Shown piece after piece: positions 26,789-35,526 of a stretch of 52,044 bases of DNA. Numbering within the stretch: position 1 is the first letter of the stretch; every line of letters starts with the position of its first letter. The stretch is from Armatimonadota bacterium. Its GTDB lineage: Bacteria; Bacteroidota; Ignavibacteria; OLB7. The stretch lies in the NCBI GenBank assembly GCA_020850315.1, contig JADZEY010000027.1, positions 1 to 52,044 on the forward strand. Reading direction: 5' to 3'. The notes under the pieces are model-generated. The model was not told where the DNA came from and did not search any database. It saw nothing but the letters and a program-made list of their open reading frames with translations. Both the position numbers and the translations under genes were made by a program.

Positions 26789-29095
26789 TCACGACAACGA
26801 TTCGTTGTCATGGCCGCCGGTATCTAAATTTCCGAACGCGTCGTCAATGTAGGGGATTACGGGATCCTGCTGGGCGGCGCGTTTTGTTTTCTGCACAACC
26901 TCTTCTGCTGGGGGCGTTGCTGGCTTGTCGGTTTTATACTGAACCCGTGGGTGGCTCATGCCGATCAAGTTTTTTAGGAACGCGGTTTTGATTCGGTTCA
27001 GGTCCGCCAGCGTCAGCTCGCAGTGGTCCAGCTGGCCCTCGCTGAATCGCTTCTTGATAATCCGGTCAATCGTCTCCTCGATAGCTTTTGGCGTTGGGTT
27101 TGGCAGTGCGCGTGTTGTGGCTTCCACTGCGTCGGCCAGCATCACAATGGCGGTCTCGCGCGAGTGTGGTAATGGGCCTGGGTAGCGGAAATCTTCCTCG
27201 GCAACATCGGGGTTGGTTTCCTTTGCTTTGTCGTAGAAGTATTGGATCAGTGTGGTTCCGTGGTGCATGGGGATGAAGTCGGCAATGCGTCGGGGCAGTT
27301 TGTACTGGCGTGCAAGCTCCATTCCGGCAAGCACGTGTTCGCGGATCATTCGTGCGGACATCTCCGGCTTGATTCGATCATGTTTGTTCCCCATCTGCAT
27401 CTGATTTTCCACGAAGTACTCTGCGCGCCCAATTTTGCCGACATCGTGGAAGTAGCTTCCAACTTTTGCCATCAGTGGGTTGGCATTGATTGCCACCGCC
27501 GCACTTTCTGCCAGCCGAGCAATGGTGAGGGTGTGTTGGTAGGTTCCCGGGGCTTTGTCGGCAAGGGCACGCAGCAGTGGGTGGTTAAGGTCGTCGTACT
27601 CCAGCAGCTTCAGATCGGTGGCAACGTTGAACAGGTTCTCAATCAACAAGATCACCCCAAATGTGAGTACTGGCGAGATGACGGCGTTGATTGCCGCAAA
27701 CCCCAACTGCAATGACATATCGGCGATGGAGTCGGCACGTTCCAGGCCCAACGCCAGAATGGCAATGGTGTAGCCAAGCATGGAGAAAGCGATGGAGCGG
27801 AACAACTGAGTGCGGCTTTTAATATCACGCACGGTGAAAATTGCCAGCACCCCGGCAGCCAGCCCAGCAATCGCAATCGTGAAGTCGTTTCCGCGAATCC
27901 CCGCCACCATCAACACCGCAATCACCAGCCAACGGAAGGCGGTTCGGGAATCGAACAGGATGGAGATGATAATGGCGAAGAAGGGGAGCAGGATCAGGAA
28001 CTCTATCGGCAGCGTGCTGCGGATCATCATGGTGACAAACGCCATCAGCCCAATCAGCAACAGCAATGCGCAGATGATGCCAAGCTGCAAGTTGTCGTGG
28101 AAGATGCGGGGGCGATAGCTTGTTAGGAACAGGGTCCCCATCCCGATAAGGATGACCATGTACAGCAGGTTCCCCCCAATCTGCCGCAGGGGTTTCTGGT
28201 CAACCTCACGCAGTTGCAACGACCGTTGGTAGCTTCCCAACTTCAGTGCGGTTGCTTCGGTGATTTCGCTTCCGGTGGCAACAATCAACTCTCCTTCGGC
28301 CACAATGCCCTGCGTCATCGGGACGCTGGCAATGGCGTTTCGGTGCGCTTCTTCGGTTAGCCGAGGGTCGTAGTGGTACGTTGGCTGATATACTGAGATG
28401 AAGATATCCACCGCAAAGGCTGCTTCTTCTGGCAGTAGTGTGCGTGCCAGGCTGGCCTCCACCACTTGCAACGCGCTTAGGCTGTCGTACAGCGTGCTGA
28501 TCGGCAGTGCTTCTTCATACACTTCGCTTCGGCGGATCAACAAACGTTCCTGTGGAATTTCCGCTTTGTTGGTGCTGATGATTCCTGTGCTGTACGGGGC
28601 GTTCACCCCGCCCACCAGCGCATCGGCAATTCGGGTCAGCATCGGAAGGCGCGCATCGCCAAGGGGAAGTTGGGCAAGGAAATTTTTGGAGCGATCGGAC
28701 AAGAAGGTTGGCGGGGAAGAGCTTGCGGTAATGGCCGCCACCGTTTTTCGCAATGTGTCATCCATCCGGGCCAGCGTGAGCCCCGTGGGAACATAGACCG
28801 GAAGCGCGCTGTCGGCTGCCCGTTTCACGTCGCGCTGGTACTCCTTCTCCTGCTTGTACAACGGAAACGCAAACGGTGCGCGGATGGTGTCGCCATACCA
28901 AATCGAGCCAACTTCGTAGCGATCCTGCACCAGCGACGACCCCGGAAACAGCAAAGCAATGGCCACCGTGGTGGCAGCAAGCAGCCCGTAACGAACCCAC
29001 GGATTCCACCGCAACGCCCCGCTTCCCCCCGCCCCTTGCGGATGGTCGCCATGCTTACGCTGCTGGAATAACACTTTGCGCTGATGCTCGGACAT
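26789..29095 (-). CDS. 7TM-HD phosphodiesterase, PgpH/YqfF-like (c-di-AMP hydrolase candidate)
   Basis: 768 residues from the ATG at 29095; the TTG at 29128 adds only 11 residues. After a cytoplasmic N-terminus and one transmembrane helix (YGLLAATTVAIALLF) comes an extracytoplasmic 7TMR-HDED-type region. Seven transmembrane helices follow at about 320-480 (LLYMVILIGMGTLFLT, LGIICALLLLIGLMAFV, FLILLPFFAIIISILF). The HD domain carries the metal ligands near residues 523 (GTYQHTLTIARL) and 548 (SYFHDVGKIGRAEYF). Characterised PgpH proteins hydrolyse c-di-AMP to pApA at the inner membrane. No diadenylate cyclase gene is in the window. A 10-base G tract lies 41-50 bases upstream. Confidence 0.93.
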   Translation of the reverse strand: MSEHQRKVLFQQRKHGDHPQGAGGSGALRWNPWVRYGLLAATTVAIALLFPGSSLVQDRYEVGSIWYGDTIRAPFAFPLYKQEKEYQRDVKRAADSALPVYVPTGLTLARMDDTLRKTVAAITASSSPPTFLSDRSKNFLAQLPLGDARLPMLTRIADALVGGVNAPYSTGIISTNKAEIPQERLLIRRSEVYEEALPISTLYDSLSALQVVEASLARTLLPEEAAFAVDIFISVYQPTYHYDPRLTEEAHRNAIASVPMTQGIVAEGELIVATGSEITEATALKLGSYQRSLQLREVDQKPLRQIGGNLLYMVILIGMGTLFLTSYRPRIFHDNLQLGIICALLLLIGLMAFVTMMIRSTLPIEFLILLPFFAIIISILFDSRTAFRWLVIAVLMVAGIRGNDFTIAIAGLAAGVLAIFTVRDIKSRTQLFRSIAFSMLGYTIAILALGLERADSIADMSLQLGFAAINAVISPVLTFGVILLIENLFNVATDLKLLEYDDLNHPLLRALADKAPGTYQHTLTIARLAESAAVAINANPLMAKVGSYFHDVGKIGRAEYFVENQMQMGNKHDRIKPEMSARMIREHVLAGMELARQYKLPRRIADFIPMHHGTTLIQYFYDKAKETNPDVAEEDFRYPGPLPHSRETAIVMLADAVEATTRALPNPTPKAIEETIDRIIKKRFSEGQLDHCELTLADLNRIKTAFLKNLIGMSHPRVQYKTDKPATPPAEEVVQKTKRAAQQDPVIPYIDDAFGNLDTGGHDNESLS

Positions 29096-29194
29096 ATCGG
29101 TCGTCGTAAATCGGTTGTCGGGAAACAATGTGGGAGGGGGGGGGGAGAAAGTTGATAAGAGAAATGACTATCCATCTTCCCTTGCTGCGGGTTC

Positions 29195-30130
29195 CTACCG
29201 TGAGCGTTGCCGTTGTTGCGATTGCTGCTGGTGCGGCGTGCTCTGCAGTCCACGTGCCTCCATCAAGGTTTCTAAAAAATCATCAATGCCGTCATCAAGG
29301 CAGGAGCGGTTGGTGACGTAGTCGGCAATCTGTTTTAACTCCGGCACGGCGTTCTGCATGGCCACCGCAAACCCAGCTTTGCGGCAAAGCTCGACATCGT
29401 TGTAGTAATCGCCAATGGCAATCACCTGCTTCATGGATATTCCCAGCGAAGCGGCCACTTGGTCGGCAGCGGTTTGCTTGTTTGCATTGCGGGGTCGGGC
29501 CTCCAGAAGCCACGATTGCTGGCGCGAACGCGATTGGTACAGCCGCACTTTCAACTCCCCTTTGTTCATCTTTGCTTCAATGTAATTATACACAGCGTTC
29601 ACGCTGTGATATCCGCCGGTTGCAATCACTTCGATAATCGGCTGCTGCACCATCGCTGCCGAATCCACCGATTGGGTGTTGATGTTCCAATGGTGATGCT
29701 GCACCGGAAGAGCCATGTCGGCATCGGAAACAAACAGACAACCCGGCGTGACCGCACAGAAATTCGCTTCGATGGTTTGCTCAATCTCCTCCAGAATATC
29801 GCGGGCAAATTCCTGGTCGAACGGCGCGGTGAACATTGGGGATGATTGATGCGGAAGGGAGACCATTGCTCCATCCAAGGAGATAACGGGAGTGTCAAGG
29901 TGAAGCAAATCGGCGTAGGGTTCGGCGGCGTGGTGGTGGCGGCGGGTTGCCAGAATAAACTGGATACCCACCGCACGCAAGGCGGCAATCATCTGCGATG
30001 TTGCCGCGCCAATCATCTCATCACGGTTCAGCAACGTCCCGTCAAGGTCGCAGACGATGGCGCGCGCGTTCAGCAATCGGCGGTCGTGTGTTCCGCTGCC
30101 AAACAATTTGTTGGTGATAGTTTTCAGCAT
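29195..30130 (-). CDS. HAD-superfamily Cof-type sugar phosphatase
   Basis: 311 residues from the ATG at 30130; a longer frame to 30280 adds a non-conserved leader. HAD motif I is CDLDGTLLNRD (nucleophile Asp28, acid Asp30), motif II lies around FILATRR, and motif IV is IGDYYNDVELCRKAG near residue 240. The large C2-type cap between motifs II and III marks the Cof/YbiV class of cytoplasmic phosphatases acting on sugar phosphates or related metabolites. The Gln/Arg-rich tail (STPHQQQSQQRQRSR) is unusual. It lies downstream of and divergent from ilvE. Confidence 0.93.
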   Translation of the reverse strand: MLKTITNKLFGSGTHDRRLLNARAIVCDLDGTLLNRDEMIGAATSQMIAALRAVGIQFILATRRHHHAAEPYADLLHLDTPVISLDGAMVSLPHQSSPMFTAPFDQEFARDILEEIEQTIEANFCAVTPGCLFVSDADMALPVQHHHWNINTQSVDSAAMVQQPIIEVIATGGYHSVNAVYNYIEAKMNKGELKVRLYQSRSRQQSWLLEARPRNANKQTAADQVAASLGISMKQVIAIGDYYNDVELCRKAGFAVAMQNAVPELKQIADYVTNRSCLDDGIDDFLETLMEARGLQSTPHQQQSQQRQRSR

Positions 30131-30320
30131 ACAGGAAGTTGTTGATGCAGGACGGAGCTTGTTGGGAATCGCTAAATTTTGGACGTTTTCGGCGATTACA
30201 AACGGCACGTGCAAAGTTGTTTGCCGGGGCGGAAAACTACGCCCTATATGCCTATATTTACAACGCCTCTTCTTGACCAATCCACCTTTTCCTACTCAGG
30301 TTTTTGCTTCAGGAGTCATC

Positions 30321-31466
30321 ATGCAGATAGCCACGCACCGCACAACTCAACCAAAAACCATGCCCGACGCAGGGGCGTTGGGGTTCGGCAAGCACTTTGC
30401 CGACCACATGTTCCTGATGGATCATTCCCCAGAATCGGGATGGCATTCCCCCCGGATTGCCCCGCACAAACCGTTCCTTCTGGATCCCGCCAATTTAACT
30501 CTGCACTACGGCCAGTCAATCTTCGAAGGGCTGAAAGCGTTTACCCGGCCCGATGGCTCGGTCTATATCTTCCGCTTGCTGGATCACATGGATCGCTTCG
30601 TCCGCTCGGCAGAACGGCTGGGGATGCCGCTGTTCCACCCAAGCGATGTTGCCGAAGCCATTGAAGCACTGGTAGATATTGACCGCACTTGGGTCCCCAA
30701 ACAACGCGGAACCGCACTCTACATCCGCCCCACGCTGATTGCTGCCGATAATGTCTTGGGCGTTCGCCCTGCCGACCATTACCTGATGTATGTGATCTGC
30801 TCGCCAGTGGGAAGCTACTACTCCAAAGGTACGGCTCCAACACGCATCTACGTTGAGGAGACTTATTCGCGCGCGTCGCTTGGTGGGTTGGGGGAAGCAA
30901 AAACCGCCGCTAATTACGCTGCGTCGTTGCTTGCAGCCGAGGAATCGAAGGCTAAAGGATTTGACCAAGTGCTCTGGCTGGATGCAAAAGAACACCGGTT
31001 TGTTGAGGAGGTGGGAACCATGAACATCTTCTTTGTGATAGATGACATCCTGATTACCCCCCCCTTGGATGGAACTATTCTAGACGGCATCACACGCCGA
31101 ACAGTGATTGACCTTGCCCGCCAGTGGCACCTCCATTTCCAAGAACGCCCAGTTACTATGGATGAAGTTGTGGAAGCCAGCCGCGCCGGAACCTTACAGG
31201 AAGTGTTCGGCAGCGGAACCGCCGCAACAATTTCACCAGTGGGCGAACTGAACTACAAGGGGGAAGCACTGGTTATCAACGAACGGCCCAACTCCATCCG
31301 CCAGCGGATGTACGACACGATCACCGGAATCCAATACGGCGAAGTTCCCGACACCCACAACTGGCTGACCAGGGTGGAACCCCACGCCACAACAACCAAC
31401 GGCAACGGACACGACTACGCTCCCCCAGAAGCAAACGAAGTAGGGATGATGAGGGAGAAGGCGTAA
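30321..31466 (+). CDS. ilvE: Branched-chain amino acid aminotransferase
   Basis: 381 residues from the ATG at 30321, which follows AGGAG at 30311-30315; the open frame reaches back to 30057 but that part overlaps the divergent HAD gene. It is a fold-IV PLP aminotransferase that converts branched-chain 2-oxo acids and glutamate to Val, Leu and Ile. The PLP lysine is Lys194 (GLGEAKTAANYAASL). Other family segments are LHYGQSIFEGLKAF, TALYIRPTLIAAD, FVEEVGTMNIFFV and EVFGSGTAATISPV. The length and motifs fit the ilvE class II (eukaryote-like) group. The last 30 residues are a low-complexity tail. Confidence 0.96.
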   Translation: MQIATHRTTQPKTMPDAGALGFGKHFADHMFLMDHSPESGWHSPRIAPHKPFLLDPANLTLHYGQSIFEGLKAFTRPDGSVYIFRLLDHMDRFVRSAERLGMPLFHPSDVAEAIEALVDIDRTWVPKQRGTALYIRPTLIAADNVLGVRPADHYLMYVICSPVGSYYSKGTAPTRIYVEETYSRASLGGLGEAKTAANYAASLLAAEESKAKGFDQVLWLDAKEHRFVEEVGTMNIFFVIDDILITPPLDGTILDGITRRTVIDLARQWHLHFQERPVTMDEVVEASRAGTLQEVFGSGTAATISPVGELNYKGEALVINERPNSIRQRMYDTITGIQYGEVPDTHNWLTRVEPHATTTNGNGHDYAPPEANEVGMMREKA

Positions 31467-31488
31467 ACAAACAGTAGAGCAGAGCTCA

Positions 31489-31842
31489 ATGATACCCCAC
31501 CGAACAACGGCAATCGCAAATGCTGAAACCGAACTGCAAGATGCTGTGGCGGCAATGCAGATTGGCAACACGGGGCGGGCGCGGGTATCGGCACGGCGAG
31601 CTGTGGGGGCGTTTCTGCAGGGGGTTGCTGGGTTATTGGAAGCAGATCCGGGTTCTCACGCAATGGCAAACCTTCGCTGGGTGGAGTCGCATCCCGGGCT
31701 GCCGGATGAAATTCGTGCCGCCGCTGCGCGTCTTCTTGCCGGCCCACGAACACTGGCCGAAGGGGGCGTGGCTTCGCAGGACCCGGTGAACGATGCGCGA
31801 ACCGTCATTGACGGCCTTCAACAGACCCTCCGCTTGGCATAG
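31489..31842 (+). CDS. Small helical protein of unknown function
   Basis: 117 residues, predicted all-helical and soluble, with no signal peptide. A central segment rich in Arg and Ala (GNTGRARVSARRAVGAFLQG) suggests a nucleic-acid-binding or helical-bundle protein; I have no firm family name. The start 23 bases after the ilvE stop suggests an operon with ilvE. dsbD begins 66 bases downstream and could continue it. Confidence 0.7.
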   Translation: MIPHRTTAIANAETELQDAVAAMQIGNTGRARVSARRAVGAFLQGVAGLLEADPGSHAMANLRWVESHPGLPDEIRAAAARLLAGPRTLAEGGVASQDPVNDARTVIDGLQQTLRLA

Positions 31843-31908
31843 CGAACCTCGGTACAACCTCACGCAGCATTCAATAAGCATTCTCCTTCCCAAACCAGAT
31901 AGACCTCT

Positions 31909-33993
31909 ATGAAACGCTATCGCATACTCTCGCTTGCCTTTGCGCTGTTGACCCTAACCACCGTTGCCACGCTGGCGCAAGTCAACAAGAACGTCACGTG
32001 GAAAGTGCTGACACCAACCCTGAAAGGGAAACCGGGGGAGGTTGTGAACGTGAAGCTGCAAGCCACGCTGGTTCCGAAGGAGCACCTGTACTCCACCAAA
32101 ACCGCAGGGGCTTCCCCAACGGAGTTCACCGTTGGCGAGAAGGGGATGTTTGCGCTGAACGGTGGCGTGCGTGCCGACCGTAAGCCGATACGTGCGTATG
32201 ATGAAAATTTTGAGGACACCACGGAGTTCTGGGAGAAAGGGGTGACGTTCACCGTGCCGGTGAAGATTGCCAAAAATGCTGAAGATGGGAAAGCCGAAGG
32301 ATGGGTGAATGTCAATTTTATGACCTGCAACGACGCGCGCTGCATTCCGCCAACCGATGTGAAGCTAACGTTCAATGTGGAGGTAGCGCAGGACACCGCC
32401 AGCAAGACTGATACTGCGGTTGCTCCGCCAGTTGCCAGCACTGACACTGCCGCATCCGACACTGCTGCAGTTGCCCAAGCAACCCCCACCGCTGGCGATA
32501 GCGCAGGAACCCCCGCAACCGGAAACCAGAAACAGGAAGGGGGCAACGCTGCAACCGCAGAAGCCACCGAGCAAGAAGGGCTGTTGGGATACCTGATCCG
32601 TGCGTTCCTTGCGGGGCTTGGTTCGTTGCTGACCCCCTGCGTCTATCCGATGATCCCGATTACCGTCTCCTTCTTCACCAAACGGACCCAAACCACCCGC
32701 CGCCGTTCCGTCCGCGACGCAACCACCTACGCGCTGGGCATTATCCTGACGTTTACCGGGCTTGGCTTTTTGGTCTCGTTGATTTTTGGCGCGACCGGCG
32801 TGAACGACATCGCGACCAACCCGCTCGTGAACATGATTATTGCGGGCATCTTCATCGCGCTGGCACTTAGCCTGTTCGGGATGTTCGAAATCCAGATACC
32901 AACCTCGGTGCTGAACCGATTGAACCGCACCGCCAACGAACAAGGCAACAGCATCGGCGGAATTCTGCTGATGGGCTTGGTGTTTACCCTCACGTCGTTC
33001 ACCTGCACGGTTCCGTTTGTTGGCTCGGTGCTGTTTGGTGTGACGCAAGGGGAGTGGCTGTGGCCGTTGATGGGAATGGCTGCGTTCAGCTTCGCGTTCT
33101 CCATCCCGTTTTTCCTGTTGGCACTGTTCCCTGCGCTGATGAAATCGCTGCCGAAATCGGGTGGCTGGCTGAACTCGGTGAAAGTGGTGATGGGCTTTCT
33201 GGAGCTTGCCTTCGCCTTCAAATTCCTTTCCAACGTGGATCTGTACTACAGCTCCGGCATTCTTACCCGAGAAATCTTTTTGGCGTTGTGGGTGGCCATT
33301 GCAATCATCACCACCATGTATCTGCTTGGGCGGTTCCAGCTTCCGCACGATTCTCCGGTGGATCGCATTGGCCCGATGCGTGCGGTGATTGCTGTTGGGT
33401 TCTTGGCGGTTGGGCTCTGGTTCGGCACCGGTCTGTTTGGCGGGCGGCTGGGGGATATTGACGCATTCATCCCGCCGCAAGAATACCCGGGCAAGGGGAA
33501 CACTTCCATGCTGGCGATTGTCACCGAGGATGTGATCAACGCAATGCCAACCGCTGCGGCCAACACTACCGCCACCGCCGGCGAACAAACGCACGAAGTG
33601 AGCGGGGTGAAGTGGATTGAAGACGATTTCGACAAAGCCATGAAGCTCTCGCGCGAGACGGGGAAACCGCTGTTTATTGACTTCACCGGAATTTTCTGCA
33701 CCAACTGCCGATGGATGGAGAAAAACATGTTCCCACGCCAGGATGTGAAAACGCTGATGAGCAACTACGTGCTGGTGCAGCTTTATACCGACCGCAAGGA
33801 CGAAGCCAGCAAACGGAATCGGGAGCTGCTGATTGGCCGATTCAAAACATTCACCCTCCCCTACTACGCCCTGATCACCCCCGATGACAAAGTGATAGCT
33901 ACCATGGGGGTTGATAGCCGCCCCGTGCCGGAGGAGTTCATCGGCTTCCTGAAAAAAGGATTGACGGGGAAGGAAGGGATTGCGCAGAAGTGA
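31909..33993 (+). CDS. dsbD: Thiol:disulfide interchange protein DsbD
   Basis: 694 residues. The signal peptide is MKRYRILSLAFALLTLTTVA. The periplasmic alpha-like domain has the cysteine pair Cys140/Cys145 (MTCNDARCIPP). A Thr/Ala-rich linker leads to the transmembrane reductase core, whose cysteines are Cys244 (LLTPCVYPMIPIT) and Cys366 (TSFTCTVPFVGS). The C-terminal thioredoxin-like domain has CxxC at Cys597/Cys600 (GIFCTNCRWMEKN). All six redox cysteines are present. DsbD carries electrons from cytoplasmic thioredoxin to periplasmic partners (DsbC/DsbG-type, cytochrome c maturation, peroxidases). It ends facing the phospholipase D-like gene. Confidence 0.95.
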   Translation: MKRYRILSLAFALLTLTTVATLAQVNKNVTWKVLTPTLKGKPGEVVNVKLQATLVPKEHLYSTKTAGASPTEFTVGEKGMFALNGGVRADRKPIRAYDENFEDTTEFWEKGVTFTVPVKIAKNAEDGKAEGWVNVNFMTCNDARCIPPTDVKLTFNVEVAQDTASKTDTAVAPPVASTDTAASDTAAVAQATPTAGDSAGTPATGNQKQEGGNAATAEATEQEGLLGYLIRAFLAGLGSLLTPCVYPMIPITVSFFTKRTQTTRRRSVRDATTYALGIILTFTGLGFLVSLIFGATGVNDIATNPLVNMIIAGIFIALALSLFGMFEIQIPTSVLNRLNRTANEQGNSIGGILLMGLVFTLTSFTCTVPFVGSVLFGVTQGEWLWPLMGMAAFSFAFSIPFFLLALFPALMKSLPKSGGWLNSVKVVMGFLELAFAFKFLSNVDLYYSSGILTREIFLALWVAIAIITTMYLLGRFQLPHDSPVDRIGPMRAVIAVGFLAVGLWFGTGLFGGRLGDIDAFIPPQEYPGKGNTSMLAIVTEDVINAMPTAAANTTATAGEQTHEVSGVKWIEDDFDKAMKLSRETGKPLFIDFTGIFCTNCRWMEKNMFPRQDVKTLMSNYVLVQLYTDRKDEASKRNRELLIGRFKTFTLPYYALITPDDKVIATMGVDSRPVPEEFIGFLKKGLTGKEGIAQK

Positions 33994-34020
33994 TGACGCA
34001 ACAGTGAGATAATCATCCGA

Positions 34021-35424
34021 TTACCGCACCAGCCAGAGTATGGTTGGTTGCCCTGTGGTGTTGATCCGCGCAACGTAGCTTCCGCTTGCCACGTTGGCTG
34101 CGTCCCACTGGACTATCGGCTGGCCTGGCTCTAGAAGGAATGTGGCGATTGTCCGCCCCACAAGGTCGCTGATTGTCAGCGTGGTTTCCTGCTGCACCCC
34201 TTCGGCAGCAAGGGCGACACTGCTGTTGAACGGATTGGGGTAGGCACGCAGACTGATGGAGTTATCAGTAGAATATGGATTGCTGGCAAGGGCCGGCAGA
34301 AACAGATTGATCCCCCCCACCTCCCTGTAGCGCGCTCCGAACTCCTGCAGAAACTGGTTGGCAATTGCTGCATCGTAGATAATCGCTGTGTTTTCATCGT
34401 TGCGCGTTTCGGCGCTGAACGTGAAGTTGTGCGAACCAGTCACCACCGCCGGATCGGTTCCCCCGCTAACTGGAAGAGCATTCACCACCGCGTACTTGTG
34501 GTGAAACATCCCCGGCTGCTGCCAATCGAACGCTTCGGCAAACGATTGCAGCACCCCGAACTGGCTCCCTTGATCTTCCACATTATCCACAATACAGCGG
34601 ATATCGAGTCCACTATCCTTTTGGCGGCGAAGCGTGGTTGCAAACTGGCCGTAGGTGAAGGTGAGGTTCGCGGTGTAGATGGAGGTTCGGGCTGCCAGCA
34701 GTGCATCGTTGATGTGGGAAGCGGTTTGGTCGCTGGGGCTGAAGTAGATGTCAATGCGGCTTCCGCCAACGGTGAACGTGTGCGGCGTGTTGTCAGCTTT
34801 TTCCGCGCCGAACCTTGCAGCGTCTGCATTCGGCGTGTCGCTTTGGCCTCCCCACATCTCCTCGAACTCCTTCAAGTATGCCGCCGTCACCGCCGAGTCG
34901 CGAATGACCACCAGGTTGTTGGGGTCGTCGCGGGTTTGGGTGAATGTTGCATTCCAGCTTCCCATCAGCGTCACTGGGTGCGCACCAGCCGGGGCATTGG
35001 GGCGGGCATCAATCGCAAGAAATTTGTTGTGCATCAGCGGCTGCGGCTGGCCCGATGGCGCGGTGGGATTAGCAAACAACGGGATCCCCGCCGCCGCAAG
35101 CTGCTGGAACGCTGTTCCGTTTTTGTTTTCAACGTGGCCAATCACCCTAACCTTCACCCCACGCTTGTGGGCGGCAATCAGCGCATCCACCACCGACCAG
35201 ACGTTCAGGTTGTACATCGCTATATCCACCGATGTTGTTGCTTTGCCAATCTCCTGCGCGGCAATCATTCCCAAGTCAACGTTCCCCGCTGCCACGTTGC
35301 CGGGGGGATACGCCAGCGTGGCATCCACCGACTTGTTGAAGTAGATGGAGATTGGGGGCGAAGTCTGGGCCGCAACCGCAAGGGGAAGCGACAGAAACAT
35401 TACCAAAAAAAGAATGTTGTTCAT
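34021..35424 (-). CDS. Secreted phospholipase D-like protein with T9SS sorting domain
   Basis: 467 residues. The signal peptide is MNNILFLVMFLSLPLAVAAQ. Two PLD/HKD modules are present. The first has a full motif, His132-x-Lys134-x4-Asp139 (HNKFLAID), with the GSWNAT segment after it. The second is His308-x-Lys310-x4-Asn315 (HHKYAVVN), an HKN variant with Asp replaced, followed by TGSHNFTFSAE. The C-terminal 80 residues are a T9SS sorting domain (LRAYPNPFNSSVALAAEG, LTISDLVGRTIATFLL, VASGSYVARI, ending LWLVR). It probably cleaves phosphodiesters (phospholipid or nucleic acid) outside the cell. The Asn substitution may lower activity; this is inference. Confidence 0.92.
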   Translation of the reverse strand: MNNILFLVMFLSLPLAVAAQTSPPISIYFNKSVDATLAYPPGNVAAGNVDLGMIAAQEIGKATTSVDIAMYNLNVWSVVDALIAAHKRGVKVRVIGHVENKNGTAFQQLAAAGIPLFANPTAPSGQPQPLMHNKFLAIDARPNAPAGAHPVTLMGSWNATFTQTRDDPNNLVVIRDSAVTAAYLKEFEEMWGGQSDTPNADAARFGAEKADNTPHTFTVGGSRIDIYFSPSDQTASHINDALLAARTSIYTANLTFTYGQFATTLRRQKDSGLDIRCIVDNVEDQGSQFGVLQSFAEAFDWQQPGMFHHKYAVVNALPVSGGTDPAVVTGSHNFTFSAETRNDENTAIIYDAAIANQFLQEFGARYREVGGINLFLPALASNPYSTDNSISLRAYPNPFNSSVALAAEGVQQETTLTISDLVGRTIATFLLEPGQPIVQWDAANVASGSYVARINTTGQPTILWLVR

Positions 35425-35526
35425 TGGGCAGTAGCGTTGTGATTGTTGATGTGTGCTGCATTTGCCAACCCCCGCGCAAAACTACAACCGCACACACTGA
35501 ATTGTTCCCGTCTGGATTGCTCCCGT

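Noticed and set aside
26791-26807. Palindrome GACAACGATTCGTTGTC as a terminator
   Set aside because: It lies inside the last codons of the PgpH-like gene and has no T-run.
25516-30192. Shared 14-mer TTGGACGTTTTCGG at 25516 and 30179, both in divergent gene gaps
   Set aside because: A shared 14-mer is expected by chance many times in 52 kb on two strands, and the surrounding bases differ.
30057-30320. 88-residue N-terminal extension of IlvE
   Set aside because: It overlaps the divergent HAD gene and lacks IlvE homology; AGGAG precedes the ATG at 30321.
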